Of a stretch of 14,523 nucleotides of DNA, positions 14,475-14,523 are shown in pieces. The stretch lies in NCBI GenBank assembly GCA_002256685.1, contig NQJH01000012.1, forward strand, positions 1 through 14,523, in the 5' to 3' direction. The translations under genes and the position numbers were made by a program. The notes below the pieces were generated by a model. The model had not been told where the DNA came from. It made no database searches and worked only from the letters and a program-made list of their open reading frames with translations. The DNA is from Methylococcaceae bacterium NSP1-2 (lineage in GTDB: Bacteria > Pseudomonadota > Gammaproteobacteria > Methylococcales > Methylomonadaceae). The stretch's first letter is position 1. Every line of letters starts with the position of its first letter.

Positions 14475-14498
14475 ACGAAAAATACGAAAGGCACGAAA
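14475..14498 (+). repeat. ACGAAA repeat with 9-nt period
   Basis: ACGAAA occurs at 14475, 14484 and 14493, exactly 9 nt apart, in CCACGAAAAATACGAAAGGC followed by ACGAAAAT. It lies 13 nt after the ZIP transporter stop. Similar short repeats are common in intergenic DNA of many proteobacteria. No function is assigned. Confidence 0.5.
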
Positions 14499-14500
14499 AT

Positions 14501-14523
14501 AGGATGGGCTGACGTAAGGAAGC
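14501..14523. repeat. Possible half of a palindromic intergenic repeat, cut by the window edge
   Basis: The last bases (GATGGGCTGACGTAAGGAAG) resemble the left arm of short palindromic intergenic repeats whose right arm would carry AGCCCATC. The complement is not in the window, so this is recollection of a pattern rather than a demonstrated repeat. Confidence 0.2.

Overview
The window looks like a chromosomal segment of a gammaproteobacterium with a somewhat AT-rich genome. The strongest taxonomic hint is the bamD <-> rluD-pgeF arrangement, a typical gammaproteobacterial neighbourhood. The style would fit a Methylococcales or Thiotrichales relative, but that is only an impression. No tRNA, rRNA or CRISPR array is visible.

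Layout. Positions 1-642 hold the damaged end of an IS3-family insertion sequence (minus strand) running off the left edge. It abuts a short protein-like remnant (643-750), perhaps the gene it landed in. A DUF1963/YwqG-like protein follows (837-1583, minus). Divergent from it is a two-gene unit (1707-3744, plus): a TPM-domain membrane protein split by a -1 frameshift exactly at an A-AAA-AAA heptamer, then a Ser/His-rich membrane protein with two Tim44-like regions, each followed by a four-cysteine zinc ribbon. A perfect 16-bp palindrome separates this unit from the convergent sbcD-sbcC pair (3800-8799, minus), which encodes the MRE11/RAD50-type nuclease complex.

Upstream of sbcDC is a LysR-type regulator (8869-9744, minus), divergent from an EthD-like gene and an AhpD-like gene (9861-10704, plus). 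The regulator has cysteines at 198 and 208, close to the redox pair of E. coli OxyR (199 and 208). The intergenic region carries an OxyR-type site (ATAG-N7-CTAT followed one 21-bp period later by ATAG-N7-GTAT). The AhpD-like protein keeps the full E-x11-C-x2-C-x3-H catalytic spacing. Together these suggest a compact thiol/peroxide-stress module, the most interesting system in the window.

The 307-bp gap 10705-11011 has no intact gene. It holds a 59-bp palindromic repeat element, a coding remnant beside it, and a hairpin behind bamD. Then come bamD (minus, outer-membrane assembly lipoprotein) and, divergently, rluD-pgeF-ZIP transporter (plus), tightly packed with a 14-nt overlap and a 5-nt gap. 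The last 60 bases contain a 9-nt-period ACGAAA repeat and what may be the first half of a palindromic repeat cut by the window edge.
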